Below, one piece after another: positions 45,004 through 54,404 of a stretch of 64,000 nt of DNA. The notes below the pieces were generated by a model, which searched no databases, was not told where the DNA came from, and saw nothing but the letters and a program-made list of their open reading frames with translations. Origin of the DNA: Frankia alni ACN14a (lineage in GTDB: Bacteria > Actinomycetota > Actinomycetes > Frankiales > Frankiaceae); contig NC_008278.1 of NCBI RefSeq assembly GCF_000058485.1, forward strand, positions 6,690,962-6,754,961, in the 5' to 3' direction. Numbering within the stretch: position 1 is the stretch's first letter; the number at the start of each line of letters is the position of its first letter. Both the position numbers and the translations under genes were made by a program.

Positions 45004-48000
45004 ATGAGTGAGACGGCCGAGCACGGTACCGGCGCCGCGAACGCCACGGCATCCCCGTCCGGCGCTGTACCCCCCTCCGGTGCCACGGCCACGGCCGGGA
45101 CCGGCGACGAGCCGGGGTTCCGCTACGACGCCCGGCTCGCCGCGGACATCGAGCGCCGCTGGCAGCGCCGGTGGGCCGACGAGGGCACGTTCAACTCGCC
45201 GAACCCGGTCGGGCCGCTCGCCGCGGGCTTCGACGAGGTCGCCGGGCGCGAGCCGTTCTACATCATGGACATGTTCCCGTACCCCAGCGGCACCGGCCTG
45301 CACGTCGGTCACCCGCTCGGGTACATCGGCACCGACGTGTTCGCCCGCTACCTGCGCATGTCCGGCCGCCACGTGCTGCACCCGTTCGGCTACGACGCCT
45401 TCGGCCTGCCCGCGGAGCAGTACGCCATCAACACCGGCCAGCACCCGCGCACGACCACCGACGCCAACATCGCCAACATGCGCCGGCAGCTGTCCCGGCT
45501 GGGGCTCGGCCACGACACCCGCCGCGAGATAGCCACGACCGACGTCGGGTACTACCGCTGGACGCAGTGGATCTTCGAGCAGATCTTCGACGCCTGGTAC
45601 GACCCGCAGGCCGGCCGGGCGCGACCGATCGCCGAGCTGATCGCCGAGTTCGAGGCCGGGACCCGCTCGCCGGCGGCCGGCCCCGCCGCCGGCACCACCG
45701 CCGTGTCGGTCGACGCCGTGCGCGCCGCGAACCCGACGGGCCTGCCCTGGGCCGAGCTGGACCGGGTCACCCGCCGCCGGGTCGTCGACGCCCACCGGCT
45801 GGCCTACATCTCCGAGCAGCTCGTCAACTGGTGCCCCGGGCTCGGCACCGTGCTGGCGAACGAGGAGGTCACCGCCGAGGGCCGCAGTGACATCGGGAAC
45901 TACCCGGTGTTCCGCCGGCCGCTGCGGCAGTGGGTGCTGCGGATCACCGCCTACGCCGAGCGGCTGGTCGACGACCTCGACCTGGTCGACTGGTCCGACT
46001 CGATCAAGCAGATGCAGCGCAACTGGATCGGCCCGAGCGACGGCGCCGGCGTCGAGTTCGCCGTCGTCCCCCCGTCCGGCTCGGCCGGGGCGGCGCCCGG
46101 CCAGCGCATCGAGGTGTACACCACCCGGCCCGACACCCTCGCCGGGGCGACCTTCCTGGTGCTCGCCCCCGAACATCCGCAGGTCGACGCGCTGGTCGCC
46201 GACGCGTGGCCGGCCGGCACCCCCGGCGCCTGGCGCTTCCCCGCCGGCCGCGGCCCGGCCGTCGGCGAGGCCGCCGAGGTGGCGGCCGAGGAGGTGGCGG
46301 CCGAGGAGGTGGGAGCCGCCGAGGTCGAGGCCGCCGCCGCGGACCCCGCCTGGACGCCGCGCGCCGCCGTCGAGGCGTACCGGGCCTTCGCCGCGCGGCG
46401 CAGCGACCGCCAGCGCGGCGAGGAGGTCGACCGCACGGGCGTGTTCACCGGTGCCTACGTGCGCAACCCGGTGGGCGGCGGGCTGCTCCCCGTCTTCCTC
46501 GCGGACTACGTGCTCGTCGGCTACGGCACCGGCGCGATCATGGCCGTGCCGGCGCACGACAGCCGGGACTTCAGCTTCGCCCGCGCGTTCGACCTGCCGA
46601 TCCCGGCGGTGCTGGCGCCGGACGAGCAGTGGTACGCCGAGCACCGGGTGACCCCGGGCGCCCCGCCGTCCGCGTGGCCTGAGGCGTTCGGCGGCGAGGG
46701 TGCCTACCTGCCCGGGCCCGCGGGTACGCCGGTGCTCGCCGGCCTGACCAAGCCCGACGCGATCAAGACGACGGTGCGGTGGTTGGAGGACGGCGGCCAC
46801 GGCCGGCTGGCCCGGTCCTACCGGCTGCGGGACTGGCTGTTCTCCCGGCAGCGCTACTGGGGCGAGCCGTTCCCGATCGTCTTCGACGACGACGGCCTGC
46901 CGTACGCCGTCCCGGACGAGCTGCTGCCCGTCGAACTGCCCGAGATGACCGACTTCCGGCCGACGGCGATGGCCGAGGACGACGAGAGCGATCCGGTGCC
47001 GCCGCTGGCCCGCGTGGCCGACTGGGCGAGCGTCACGCTCGACCTCGGTGACGGCCCGAAGCGCTACCGGCGCGAGACGAACACGATGCCGCAGTGGGCC
47101 GGGTCCTGCTGGTACCACCTGCGCTACCTGGACCCGACCAACACCGAGCGGTTCGTCGACGAGACCGTCGAGCGGTACTGGCTGGCCAAGCCGGGCGCGG
47201 CGGCCGGCGACGGCGGCGTCGACCTCTACGTCGGCGGCGTCGAGCACGCGGTGCTGCACCTGCTCTACGCCCGGTTCTGGCAGAAGGTGCTCTACGACCT
47301 GGGGCACGTGTCGTCCAAGGAGCCGTTCAAGCGGCTGTTCAACCAGGGCTACATCCAGGCCGACGCGTTCACCGACGCCCGCGGGATGTACGTCCCGGCG
47401 GCCGAGGTGAAGCAGACCGACGACGGCCGCTTCACCCACCACGGCGCGCCGGTCGACCGCCGCTCCGGCAAGATGGGCAAGAGCCTGAAGAACAGCGTCA
47501 GCCCGGACGAGATGTACGAGCGGTTCGGCGCCGACACGCTGCGCGTCTACGAGATGGCGATGGGTCCGCTCGACGCCGACCGGCCCTGGCACACCGACGA
47601 CATCGTCGGCTCCCACCGGTTCCTGCAGCGCCTGTGGCGCGCGGTCGTCGACGAGGGCAGCGGCACGGTCGCCGTCTCCGACGAGCAGCTGGACGCCGAG
47701 GCCACCCGCGTCCTGCACCGGACGATCATCACGTTGGCGGCGGAGTACGCGGGCCTGCGGTTCAACACGGCCGTCGCCCGGCTCATCGAGCTGACGAACT
47801 ACGTCTCGAAGCGGTACGGCCAGGCCGCGACGCCCCGGGCGCTGGCCGAGCCGCTCGTCCTGATGGTGGCGCCGCTGGCCCCGCACATCGCGGAGGAGCT
47901 CTGGACCCGGCTCGGGCACAGCGAGTCGGTGAGCCGCGCGGCCTTCCCCGTGGGCGACCCGGCGCTGGCCGCCGAGTCCGAGCGGACCATCCCGGTCCAG

Positions 48001-48168
48001 GTGAACGGGAAGGTGCGGTTCACCCTCCAGGTACCCGACGGTGCCGCAGAGCCCGTGATCCGCGAGCTGCTCACCGCGCACCCCGACTACGCGCGCCAGA
48101 CCGAGGGCCGAACCATCAAGAAGACCATCATCGTGCCCGGCCGCATCGTCAACATCGCCCTGGGCTGA
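45004..48168 (+). CDS. leuS: Leucyl-tRNA synthetase
   Basis: A 1054-residue class Ia synthetase. The HIGH-type motif is H100-VGH (YPSGTGLHVGHPLGY) and the KMSKS-type motif is GKMGKSLKN near residue 825. Other landmarks are FGLPAEQYAI, the editing domain (VEVYTTRPDTLAGATF-like segment, GTGAIMAVPAHDSRD) and the C-terminal anticodon-binding helices. It is about 100 residues longer than common actinobacterial LeuRS: a disordered N-terminal 35 residues and an Ala/Glu-Val tandem insert (EEVAAEEV) at about 420-445, in the editing domain. GGGGTGG precedes the ATG. Function: charging of tRNA-Leu. Confidence 0.97.
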   Translation: MSETAEHGTGAANATASPSGAVPPSGATATAGTGDEPGFRYDARLAADIERRWQRRWADEGTFNSPNPVGPLAAGFDEVAGREPFYIMDMFPYPSGTGLHVGHPLGYIGTDVFARYLRMSGRHVLHPFGYDAFGLPAEQYAINTGQHPRTTTDANIANMRRQLSRLGLGHDTRREIATTDVGYYRWTQWIFEQIFDAWYDPQAGRARPIAELIAEFEAGTRSPAAGPAAGTTAVSVDAVRAANPTGLPWAELDRVTRRRVVDAHRLAYISEQLVNWCPGLGTVLANEEVTAEGRSDIGNYPVFRRPLRQWVLRITAYAERLVDDLDLVDWSDSIKQMQRNWIGPSDGAGVEFAVVPPSGSAGAAPGQRIEVYTTRPDTLAGATFLVLAPEHPQVDALVADAWPAGTPGAWRFPAGRGPAVGEAAEVAAEEVAAEEVGAAEVEAAAADPAWTPRAAVEAYRAFAARRSDRQRGEEVDRTGVFTGAYVRNPVGGGLLPVFLADYVLVGYGTGAIMAVPAHDSRDFSFARAFDLPIPAVLAPDEQWYAEHRVTPGAPPSAWPEAFGGEGAYLPGPAGTPVLAGLTKPDAIKTTVRWLEDGGHGRLARSYRLRDWLFSRQRYWGEPFPIVFDDDGLPYAVPDELLPVELPEMTDFRPTAMAEDDESDPVPPLARVADWASVTLDLGDGPKRYRRETNTMPQWAGSCWYHLRYLDPTNTERFVDETVERYWLAKPGAAAGDGGVDLYVGGVEHAVLHLLYARFWQKVLYDLGHVSSKEPFKRLFNQGYIQADAFTDARGMYVPAAEVKQTDDGRFTHHGAPVDRRSGKMGKSLKNSVSPDEMYERFGADTLRVYEMAMGPLDADRPWHTDDIVGSHRFLQRLWRAVVDEGSGTVAVSDEQLDAEATRVLHRTIITLAAEYAGLRFNTAVARLIELTNYVSKRYGQAATPRALAEPLVLMVAPLAPHIAEELWTRLGHSESVSRAAFPVGDPALAAESERTIPVQVNGKVRFTLQVPDGAAEPVIRELLTAHPDYARQTEGRTIKKTIIVPGRIVNIALG

Positions 48169-48187
48169 CCGCTCCCGCCACCACCCT

Positions 48188-48232
48188 GCTTATCCGGAGG
48201 GATAAATCGGACACGAAACCCTCCGGATAAGC
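48188..48232. repeat. Palindromic intergenic element A, copy 3 (perfect stem)
   Basis: GCTTATCCGGAGGG (48188-48201) and its exact complement (48219-48232) form a 14-bp stem with the 17-base loop ATAAATCGGACACGAAA. It begins 20 bases after the leuS stop, between convergent genes, so it may act as the leuS terminator. Confidence 0.88.
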
Positions 48233-48264
48233 AGAAGATCCGGAAGCGGCCGAGGGGAGACTGC

Positions 48265-48624
48265 TTAGCGGCCGCCGGGACCCGGGGGGCCGGGCTGGGC
48301 GGGCAGGTCGAGATGCTCGCCCTCGCCATCCGTGGCCGCGGCGTCGTCGACGACCTCGCCGTCGATCACCGGGCCGCGCCGGCCGGCCAGCACCGAGCGG
48401 CGGCGGATCGCCTGGCGGGGGTCGACCGGGCCGGTGAGCCGGTCGGGATCGACCCCGAGGAAGTCACCGTTCGCCACGTTCGCGCGCATCCGGCGCAGGC
48501 TCTTCGAGAGCATGAAGAACAGCCCGGTGGAGACCACGATCAGCCCCACGACGATGAGCAGTCCGAGACCGCCCGCGCTGCTCTCCTGCTCGGCCAGCAC
48601 GGAACCGGCGAAGATCTCGTTCAC
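48265..48624 (-). CDS. Small single-pass membrane protein
   Basis: A 119-residue protein of unknown function. One membrane helix at about 19-40 (LGLLIVVGLIVVSTGLFFML) is followed by a basic stretch (SKSLRRMRANV) and a cytoplasmic tail with FLGVDPDRL and an acidic Pro/Gly-rich end. GAGGA precedes the GTG start. Small proteins of this shape are common beside mca in actinobacteria, where their role is unknown. Confidence 0.78.
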   Translation of the reverse strand: MNEIFAGSVLAEQESSAGGLGLLIVVGLIVVSTGLFFMLSKSLRRMRANVANGDFLGVDPDRLTGPVDPRQAIRRRSVLAGRRGPVIDGEVVDDAAATDGEGEHLDLPAQPGPPGPGGR

Positions 48625-48825
48625 GGTGACGTCCTCACACCCGGATCCAAACTCTGCGGTCTACCCGCCGCTGCGCCGCGCGCGAGCGCGCGACCGGCTC
48701 CGCCCAGCGGGCGGTGCGCCGTGGGCTCCCGGCGGTGCCCACCCCGACATTACGCCGCGCCGGACCGCCGCCGGCGGGCGCCGATCAGCTCCCGCCGGCC
48801 GGCCGGCCACCCGCCGTGCGCACGG

Positions 48826-49719
48826 TCACACGCCGTTGAACAGGTCGTCCTCGGGCAGCGTGCCGACCTCGATCAGCGATCGGGCGAGTTGGTAGTCCTC
48901 GGTGGGCCAGACCTCCCGCTGCACGTCGAGCGGGACCCGGAACCACCATCCGGTGGGATCGACCTGGGTGGCGTGCGCGATCAGGGCGCGATCGCGGGTG
49001 GCGAACCAGTCCGCGCACGGCACCCGGGTGGTGAGCCGGCCGGCGTCCGCCGCCCGGTCGGCCCACTCGTCGAGGCGTTCCGTGTAGGGGGACTCCAGGC
49101 CGCGGGCCAGCAGCGCCTCGTGCAGCGCGAGGATGCGCTCCTTGTGGAAAGTGAGGTGGTAGTAGAGCTTGAGCGGCTGCCAGGGGGCGAGCCCGGCGTC
49201 CACCCCCACCTCGGGATAGCGCTCGGGGTCGCCGGCCGCCTCGAACGCCTCGATGCTGATGTTGTGCGTCATGACGTGGTCGGGGTGCGGATAACCGCCG
49301 GACTCGTCGTAGGTCGTGATGACCTGCGGCCGGAAGGTGCGAATCAGCCTGACCAGGGGCCGGGCCGCCGCGGTGAGGGGCGTGGTGGCGAAGCGCCCCG
49401 GCGGCACGGGCGGCAGCGGGTCGCCCTCGGGCAGGCCGGAGTCGACGAAGCCGAGCCACTCCTGGCGGACGCCAAGGATGCGCCGGGCGTTCTCCATCTC
49501 CTCGCGGCGGATCTCGGTGATGCGCTCGGCGACGCCGGGTTGGTCCATCGCCGGGTTGAGGACACTGCCCTCCTCTCCGCCGGTACATGTCACGACCAGC
49601 ACGTCCACGCCCTCGCTCGCGTAACGCGCCATCGTGGCCGCGCCCTTACTGGACTCGTCATCGGGGTGGGCATGGATGGCCATGAGACGCAGGCCATGCC
49701 GCTCGTCGACCGAAGGCAT
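48826..49719 (-). CDS. mca: Mycothiol S-conjugate amidase
   Basis: A 297-residue LmbE-like zinc amidase. The zinc motif is HAHPDDES with H18 and D21, and the third ligand lies in SGGYPHPDHVMTH. Downstream are WFRVPLDVQREVWPTEDYQL, close to other Mca proteins; the related MshB deacetylase is shorter there. The enzyme cleaves mycothiol conjugates of electrophiles to mercapturic acids for export, a detoxification route restricted to actinobacteria. ATG 49719 lacks a strong ribosome site. The mca-greA neighbourhood is common in actinobacteria. Confidence 0.95.
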   Translation of the reverse strand: MPSVDERHGLRLMAIHAHPDDESSKGAATMARYASEGVDVLVVTCTGGEEGSVLNPAMDQPGVAERITEIRREEMENARRILGVRQEWLGFVDSGLPEGDPLPPVPPGRFATTPLTAAARPLVRLIRTFRPQVITTYDESGGYPHPDHVMTHNISIEAFEAAGDPERYPEVGVDAGLAPWQPLKLYYHLTFHKERILALHEALLARGLESPYTERLDEWADRAADAGRLTTRVPCADWFATRDRALIAHATQVDPTGWWFRVPLDVQREVWPTEDYQLARSLIEVGTLPEDDLFNGV

Positions 49720-50165
49720 GCCACCATTGTCGCTGACGGCCGGGCCGGACCACGGCCATCGACCTGGGTGGCCGTGGCGTGACCGCCGTGCTACACCACT
49801 GTGCGGAACCATGGAGCCCGCCTCCACGTTTGATCTGGAAAAGTCACCCAACGCCGTGGCACAATGCACCGTCCGCGCATGCGGTGACGGGTGCGACGTC
49901 GCCGGCCGGCGTACCGACATCGGTGTCGGTCCGGCCCCAGGGGGACCGATGGAGCCCGGCACCCGTTCGCCGTGCTCCCGCTCCGCCAGGCGTGCGGTCT
50001 TGGTCCACACCACGGACTGACGGATCACCCGGAAGGGTAGAACCGCTGGTCTGGGGTCTCCCGGCGGTGGACGGCCGGTGCTGGAGTCAGCGGGCTCGAC
50101 CCTGGATTCCTTGATTCACCTTGATATCGTGACCCTTTTGATGTTCACCGAGGAGCGTGACCCGC
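49720..50165. other. Divergent intergenic region between mca and greA
   Basis: 446 bp, no convincing coding frame. A TTGATT...TTGATATC...TTTTGATG stretch at 50111-50142 is much less GC-rich than its surroundings and is the probable greA promoter area; individual boxes cannot be assigned safely. Confidence 0.5.
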
Positions 50166-50648
50166 GTGACGCAGCAGACTTGGCTCACTCAGGAGGCATA
50201 CGACCGGCTCCGCTCCGAGCTCGACTACCTCACCGGCCCCTGGCGCACGGAGATCGCGACCAAGATCGAGGCGGCCCGCGAGGAGGGCGACCTCAAGGAG
50301 AACGGCGGTTACCACGCCGCCAAGGAGGAGCAGGGCAAGCAGGAGGCCCGGATCCGCCAGCTCTCCGACCTGCTACGGGACGCCCAGGTGGGCGAGTCGC
50401 CCGCCACGACCGGTGAGGCCGGTCCGGGCACGGTCGTCGAGGTGCGCTTCCCCGGCGAGCAGGAGACCGAGAAGTTCCTCATCGGCTCCCGCGAGGACCA
50501 CAGCGCTCCCATCGACGTGTTCTCCCCCGCCTCCCCGCTCGGTGGCGCCGTGAACGGCCACAAGGCCGGCGAGACCGTCAGCTACACACTTCCCAACGGC
50601 CGCTCCGCGAAGGTCGAGATCGTCTCGGTCGCACCTTACGGCTCCTGA
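50166..50648 (+). CDS. greA: Transcription elongation factor GreA
   Basis: A 160-residue GreA. The N-terminal coiled coil begins WLTQEAYDRLRSELDYL and contains the EEGDLKENGGYHAAKEEQG segment, whose acidic tip (D/E pair) enters the RNA polymerase channel and triggers transcript cleavage. The C-terminal FKBP-like domain (VEVRFPGEQETEKFLIG, SPASPLGGAVNGHKAGETV) is typical. I chose GTG 50166; GAGGAG is ten bases upstream, and too close to a GTG at 50157. Confidence 0.96.
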   Translation: MTQQTWLTQEAYDRLRSELDYLTGPWRTEIATKIEAAREEGDLKENGGYHAAKEEQGKQEARIRQLSDLLRDAQVGESPATTGEAGPGTVVEVRFPGEQETEKFLIGSREDHSAPIDVFSPASPLGGAVNGHKAGETVSYTLPNGRSAKVEIVSVAPYGS

Positions 50649-50866
50649 CGGCGCCGGAGCCGGGATCGTCCATGCCACTTGGGCCGGGCCGGGGGTCACC
50701 CATCGTGGCTGGCGCGCCGGCACCTTCGCGCCAGTCCGCCCGGACGAGCCAGTCGGCGGGCGCGGGGCTCCTTCGGGCGGGGCGGCCGGCGTACCCCCGA
50801 CTACGCCTGCAGCGGACGGCAGCCGACTTCGCTGCGCCGCGGGCGGTGTCGACGTACCGTCGACGC

Positions 50867-52351
50867 GTGGAGGATCTGCCGGCACCGCCCCGTCATTCCA
50901 TGCCACCGACCGCGACATCCCCGGCCACCGCGCCGGCGGATGCCGCTCCGCCCTATGCCACGGTGGGTGAGCTTCGCCGCAGCGGGCACGTTCACCGGCC
51001 CGTCCGCACGGAGCTGCGCGACAACCTCGTCGCCCTGATGAAGGGCGACACGCCGCGTTTCCCGGGCATCGTCGGGTTCGACGAGACCGTCCTGCCGCAG
51101 GTCGAGCGCGCCATCCTCGCCGGCCACGACATCGTCTTCCTGGGCGAGCGCGGCCAGGGCAAGACGCGGCTCATCCGCACCCTGGTGAATCTGCTCGACG
51201 AGTGGTCGCCCGCCGTCGCCGGCTGCGAGATCAACGACCACCCGTACGTGCCCGTCTGCGGCCGTTGCCGGGCGCTGGCGGCCGAGCTCGGCGAGGATCT
51301 TCCGATCGCCTGGCGCCACCGCTCCGACCGGTTCGGCGAGAAGCTCGCCACGCCGGACACCAGCGTGGGCGACCTGATCGGCGACGTCGACCCGGTGAAG
51401 GTCGCCGAGGGCCGCACCCTCGGCGACCCGGAGACGGTGCACTACGGCCTGGTGCCGCGCACGAACCGCGGCATCTTCAGCGTCAACGAGCTGCCCGACC
51501 TCGCCGAGCGCATCCAGGTGTCGCTGCTCAACGTGCTGGAGGAGCGCGACATCCAGGTCCGCGGCTACCTGCTGCGCCTGCCGCTCGACCTGCTGCTGGT
51601 GGCCTCGGCGAACCCGGAGGACTACACCAACCGCGGCCGGATCATCACCCCGCTCAAGGACCGCTTCGGCGCCGAGGTGCGCACCCACTACCCCCTGCAG
51701 CTCGCCGACGAGCTCGCGCTGATCCGCCAGGAGGCCGTGATCTCCTGGGCGGGGTCGCCGCTGGGGACCCCCGAGCTCGCCGAGCACCTGGTGGAGATCG
51801 TGGCCCGGTTCACCCGGCTCGTCCGTGACGCCCCGCAGGTCGACCAGCGTTCGGGCGTGTCGGCCCGGCTGGCGGTGGCCGCGGCGGAGACGGTGGCCGC
51901 CTCCGCGGTCCGCCGCGCGGCACTGACCGGAGAGGAGACGCCCACCGCCCGGGTGGTCGACCTCGCCGCGATCGTGCCGGCGGTGCGCGGCAAGGTCGAG
52001 TTCGACCAGCTCGAGGAGGGGCGCGAGGACGAGGTGCTCGCGCTGCTGCTGCGCCGCGCGATCGCCGAGACGTTCCGGGCCCGCCTCGCCGGAGCCGACC
52101 TCACCGGGCTGCAGAACCGGTTCGACGCCGACGGCCCGGTCGAGACGGGCGACATGGTGCCCGCCGCCGAGCTACTGCGCCGGGTCGGTCCGGTGCCCGG
52201 TCTCGCGGCGATCCTGAACCGGCTCGGCGTGGACGGCGCGGAGTCGCCCGGCCTCGCCGCGGCGGCGCTGGAGCTGGCGATGGAGGGACTGCACCTCAAC
52301 CGCCGGCTCGCCAAGGAGGAGCTGCCGGGCCGGACGGTCTACGGCTCCTGA
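50867..52351 (+). CDS. MoxR-type AAA+ ATPase (magnesium chelatase ChlI-like)
   Basis: A 494-residue AAA+ ATPase. Walker A GERGQGKT is at 93-100, Walker B-like GIFSVNELPDL follows a CxxC pair (VCGRCRAL), and sensor-type segments are NVLEERDIQVRGY and ASANPEDYTNRGRIITPLKDRFG. The C-terminal helical lid is complete. GTG 50867 is used; ATG 50900 is possible. Together with the VWA gene 59 bases downstream it forms a MoxR/VWA pair, a chaperone-like type that assembles or activates partner proteins; the client is unknown. Confidence 0.93.
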   Translation: MEDLPAPPRHSMPPTATSPATAPADAAPPYATVGELRRSGHVHRPVRTELRDNLVALMKGDTPRFPGIVGFDETVLPQVERAILAGHDIVFLGERGQGKTRLIRTLVNLLDEWSPAVAGCEINDHPYVPVCGRCRALAAELGEDLPIAWRHRSDRFGEKLATPDTSVGDLIGDVDPVKVAEGRTLGDPETVHYGLVPRTNRGIFSVNELPDLAERIQVSLLNVLEERDIQVRGYLLRLPLDLLLVASANPEDYTNRGRIITPLKDRFGAEVRTHYPLQLADELALIRQEAVISWAGSPLGTPELAEHLVEIVARFTRLVRDAPQVDQRSGVSARLAVAAAETVAASAVRRAALTGEETPTARVVDLAAIVPAVRGKVEFDQLEEGREDEVLALLLRRAIAETFRARLAGADLTGLQNRFDADGPVETGDMVPAAELLRRVGPVPGLAAILNRLGVDGAESPGLAAAALELAMEGLHLNRRLAKEELPGRTVYGS

Positions 52352-52394
52352 CATGACACCGGCTCCTGACATGCCCGGCTCCTGACATGACACT
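52343..52394. repeat. 16-18 bp tandem repeat spanning a stop codon (MoxR 3' end)
   Basis: GGCTCCTGACATGACACC, then two further copies (16 and 18 bp). The first encodes the last Gly-Ser and TGA stop of the ATPase gene; the second unit brings a further in-frame TGA. Confidence 0.9.
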
Positions 52395-52409
52395 CGTGGG
52401 AGGACCCCG

Positions 52410-54404
52410 GTGAGCTCCGGCGCATTCCGTTACGGCCCCTGGGACGGCGGGCCCGACCCGCTGGCCTCCCCCTTCACCGCGGCCGGCGCGCTCGACGAGA
52501 TGTCCCGCCAGATCCTGGAGGGGCGCACCCCCCGGGAGGCGCTGGAGGCGCTGCTGCGCCGCGGCATGCCGGGCCGGCGTGGCCTGGACGACATGCGCCG
52601 CGCCATCGAGCGGCGCCGGCGCGAGGCCCGGTCCCGCGGCCGGATGGACGGCACCCTGGAGGAGGTCCGCCGGCTGCTCGACACGGCCGTCGGTCAGGAA
52701 CGGGCGGCACTGTTCCCCGACCCGTCGGACGAGGCCCGCCTGCGGGAGGCCGAGCTCGACGCGCTGCCCGCCGACCCGGCGCGCGCGGTGCGGTCGCTGG
52801 CCGAGTACGACTGGCGTTCCCCGCAGGCCCGCGAGACCTACGAGAAGATCTCCGAGCTGCTGCGCCGGGAGGTCCTCGACAGCCAGTTCAGGGGCATGAA
52901 GCAGGCCCTGGAGGGGGCGACGCCGGAGGATTTCGCCCGCATCCGGGACATGATCGGGGCGCTGAACACCCTGCTGGAGGCCGACGCCCGCGGCGAGGAC
53001 ACCGACGCGGCGTTCGCCGAGTTCATGTCCCAGTACGGCGACTTCTTCCCGGAGAACCCGCAGTCGCTCGAGGAGCTGGTCGACGCGCTGGCGCGCCGGT
53101 CGGCGGCGGCCGCCCGGCTGCTCGCCGGGCTCACCCCGCAGCAGCGCTCCGAGCTCGCCGACCTGATGTCCACCGCCATGGAGGATCTGGGCCTGGCGGC
53201 CGAGATGTCCCGGCTCGCCCAGGCGCTGCGCGCCTCCCGCCCGGACCTGAACTGGGGCGGCCGGGCCCGTGGCCGCGGCGGCCGGCTCGGCGAGGGCCTC
53301 ACCGGGGACGAGCCGCTGGGCCTCGGCGACGCCACCTCGGCGCTGGAGGAGCTCGCGGAGCTCGACGAGCTCGCCTCCGCCCTCGGGCAGGACTACGCCG
53401 GCGCCTCCCTGGAGGACATCGACCCGGATGCGGTCGCCCGGGCGCTGGGCCGGTCCGCCGTCGACGACCTGCGCAGCCTCCAGCAGATCGAGCGGGAGTT
53501 GGAGCAGCAGGGGTTCATCACCCGCCGGGCCGGCAGCCTGGAGCTCACCCCCCGCGCGGTCCGCCGGATCGGGCAGGCGGCGCTGGCCCGGATCTTCCGC
53601 CAGGTCTCCGCCCGGGGCCGCGGCGACCACAACCTCACCGACGCCGGTTCGGCCGGCGACCTGCTCGGCACCTCGCGGGCCTGGCAGTTCGGCGACACCC
53701 AGCCGATCGACGTCGTCCGCACAGTGCGCAACGCCGTGCTGCGCGCCGGGCCGACCGGCAAGGGCCGGCCGGTGCGGCTGGAGGTCGGCGACTTCGAGGT
53801 CGCCGAGACCGAGCGGCGCACCACCGCCGCGGTCTGCCTGCTCGTCGACCTGTCCTACTCGATGGCCCTGCGTGGGACGTGGGGGATCGCGAAGTCGACG
53901 GCGCTGGCGCTGCACACCCTCGTCAGCACGTCGTTCCCGCAGGACAAGATCCACATCATCGGTTTCTCGGACTACGCCCGCGAGCTGCGGCCGGTGGAGC
54001 TCGCCGGCCTCGACTCCGAGATGGTTCAGGGCACCAACCTGCAGCACGCGCTGCTGATCGCCGGCCGGCTGCTCAGCCGGTACCCGCAGGCCGAACCGGT
54101 CGTCATGGTCGTCACCGACGGGGAGCCCACCGCGCACCTGCTGCGCGACGGCACCCCGTCGTTCTCCTGGCCGCCGATGCCCGAGACCCTCGAGCTGACC
54201 CTGGCCGAGGTGGACCGGCTGACCCGCCGCGGGGTGACCATCAACGTGTTCATGCTCGACGACGAGCCGCGGCTCGTGCAGTTCGTCGAGGAGATGGCCC
54301 GGCGCAACGGCGGGCGGGTGCTCTCACCCGACCCCACCGCCCTCGGCAGCTACGTCATCCGTGACTACCTGCGGTCCCGGGGACGCCACCGCGTCGCCCG
54401 CTGA
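52410..54404 (+). CDS. VWA-domain protein, MoxR partner
   Basis: A 664-residue protein. The first 430 residues are helical and charged. The C-terminal von Willebrand factor A domain has the MIDAS motif DLSYSMALRG near residue 480, a threonine in MVQGTNLQHAL and VVTDGEPT. GGAGG six bases before GTG 52410 fixes the start. Such proteins work with the MoxR ATPase next to them, in a manner likened to magnesium chelatase I/D subunits. Its last 81 bases overlap the convergent PadR gene. Confidence 0.93.
   Translation: MSSGAFRYGPWDGGPDPLASPFTAAGALDEMSRQILEGRTPREALEALLRRGMPGRRGLDDMRRAIERRRREARSRGRMDGTLEEVRRLLDTAVGQERAALFPDPSDEARLREAELDALPADPARAVRSLAEYDWRSPQARETYEKISELLRREVLDSQFRGMKQALEGATPEDFARIRDMIGALNTLLEADARGEDTDAAFAEFMSQYGDFFPENPQSLEELVDALARRSAAAARLLAGLTPQQRSELADLMSTAMEDLGLAAEMSRLAQALRASRPDLNWGGRARGRGGRLGEGLTGDEPLGLGDATSALEELAELDELASALGQDYAGASLEDIDPDAVARALGRSAVDDLRSLQQIERELEQQGFITRRAGSLELTPRAVRRIGQAALARIFRQVSARGRGDHNLTDAGSAGDLLGTSRAWQFGDTQPIDVVRTVRNAVLRAGPTGKGRPVRLEVGDFEVAETERRTTAAVCLLVDLSYSMALRGTWGIAKSTALALHTLVSTSFPQDKIHIIGFSDYARELRPVELAGLDSEMVQGTNLQHALLIAGRLLSRYPQAEPVVMVVTDGEPTAHLLRDGTPSFSWPPMPETLELTLAEVDRLTRRGVTINVFMLDDEPRLVQFVEEMARRNGGRVLSPDPTALGSYVIRDYLRSRGRHRVAR

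Noticed and set aside
44743-48081. A 1112-codon open frame antisense to leuS
   Set aside because: Arises from the GC-rich codon pattern of leuS; the product is Arg/Gly/Val-rich with no family features, and leuS itself is certain.
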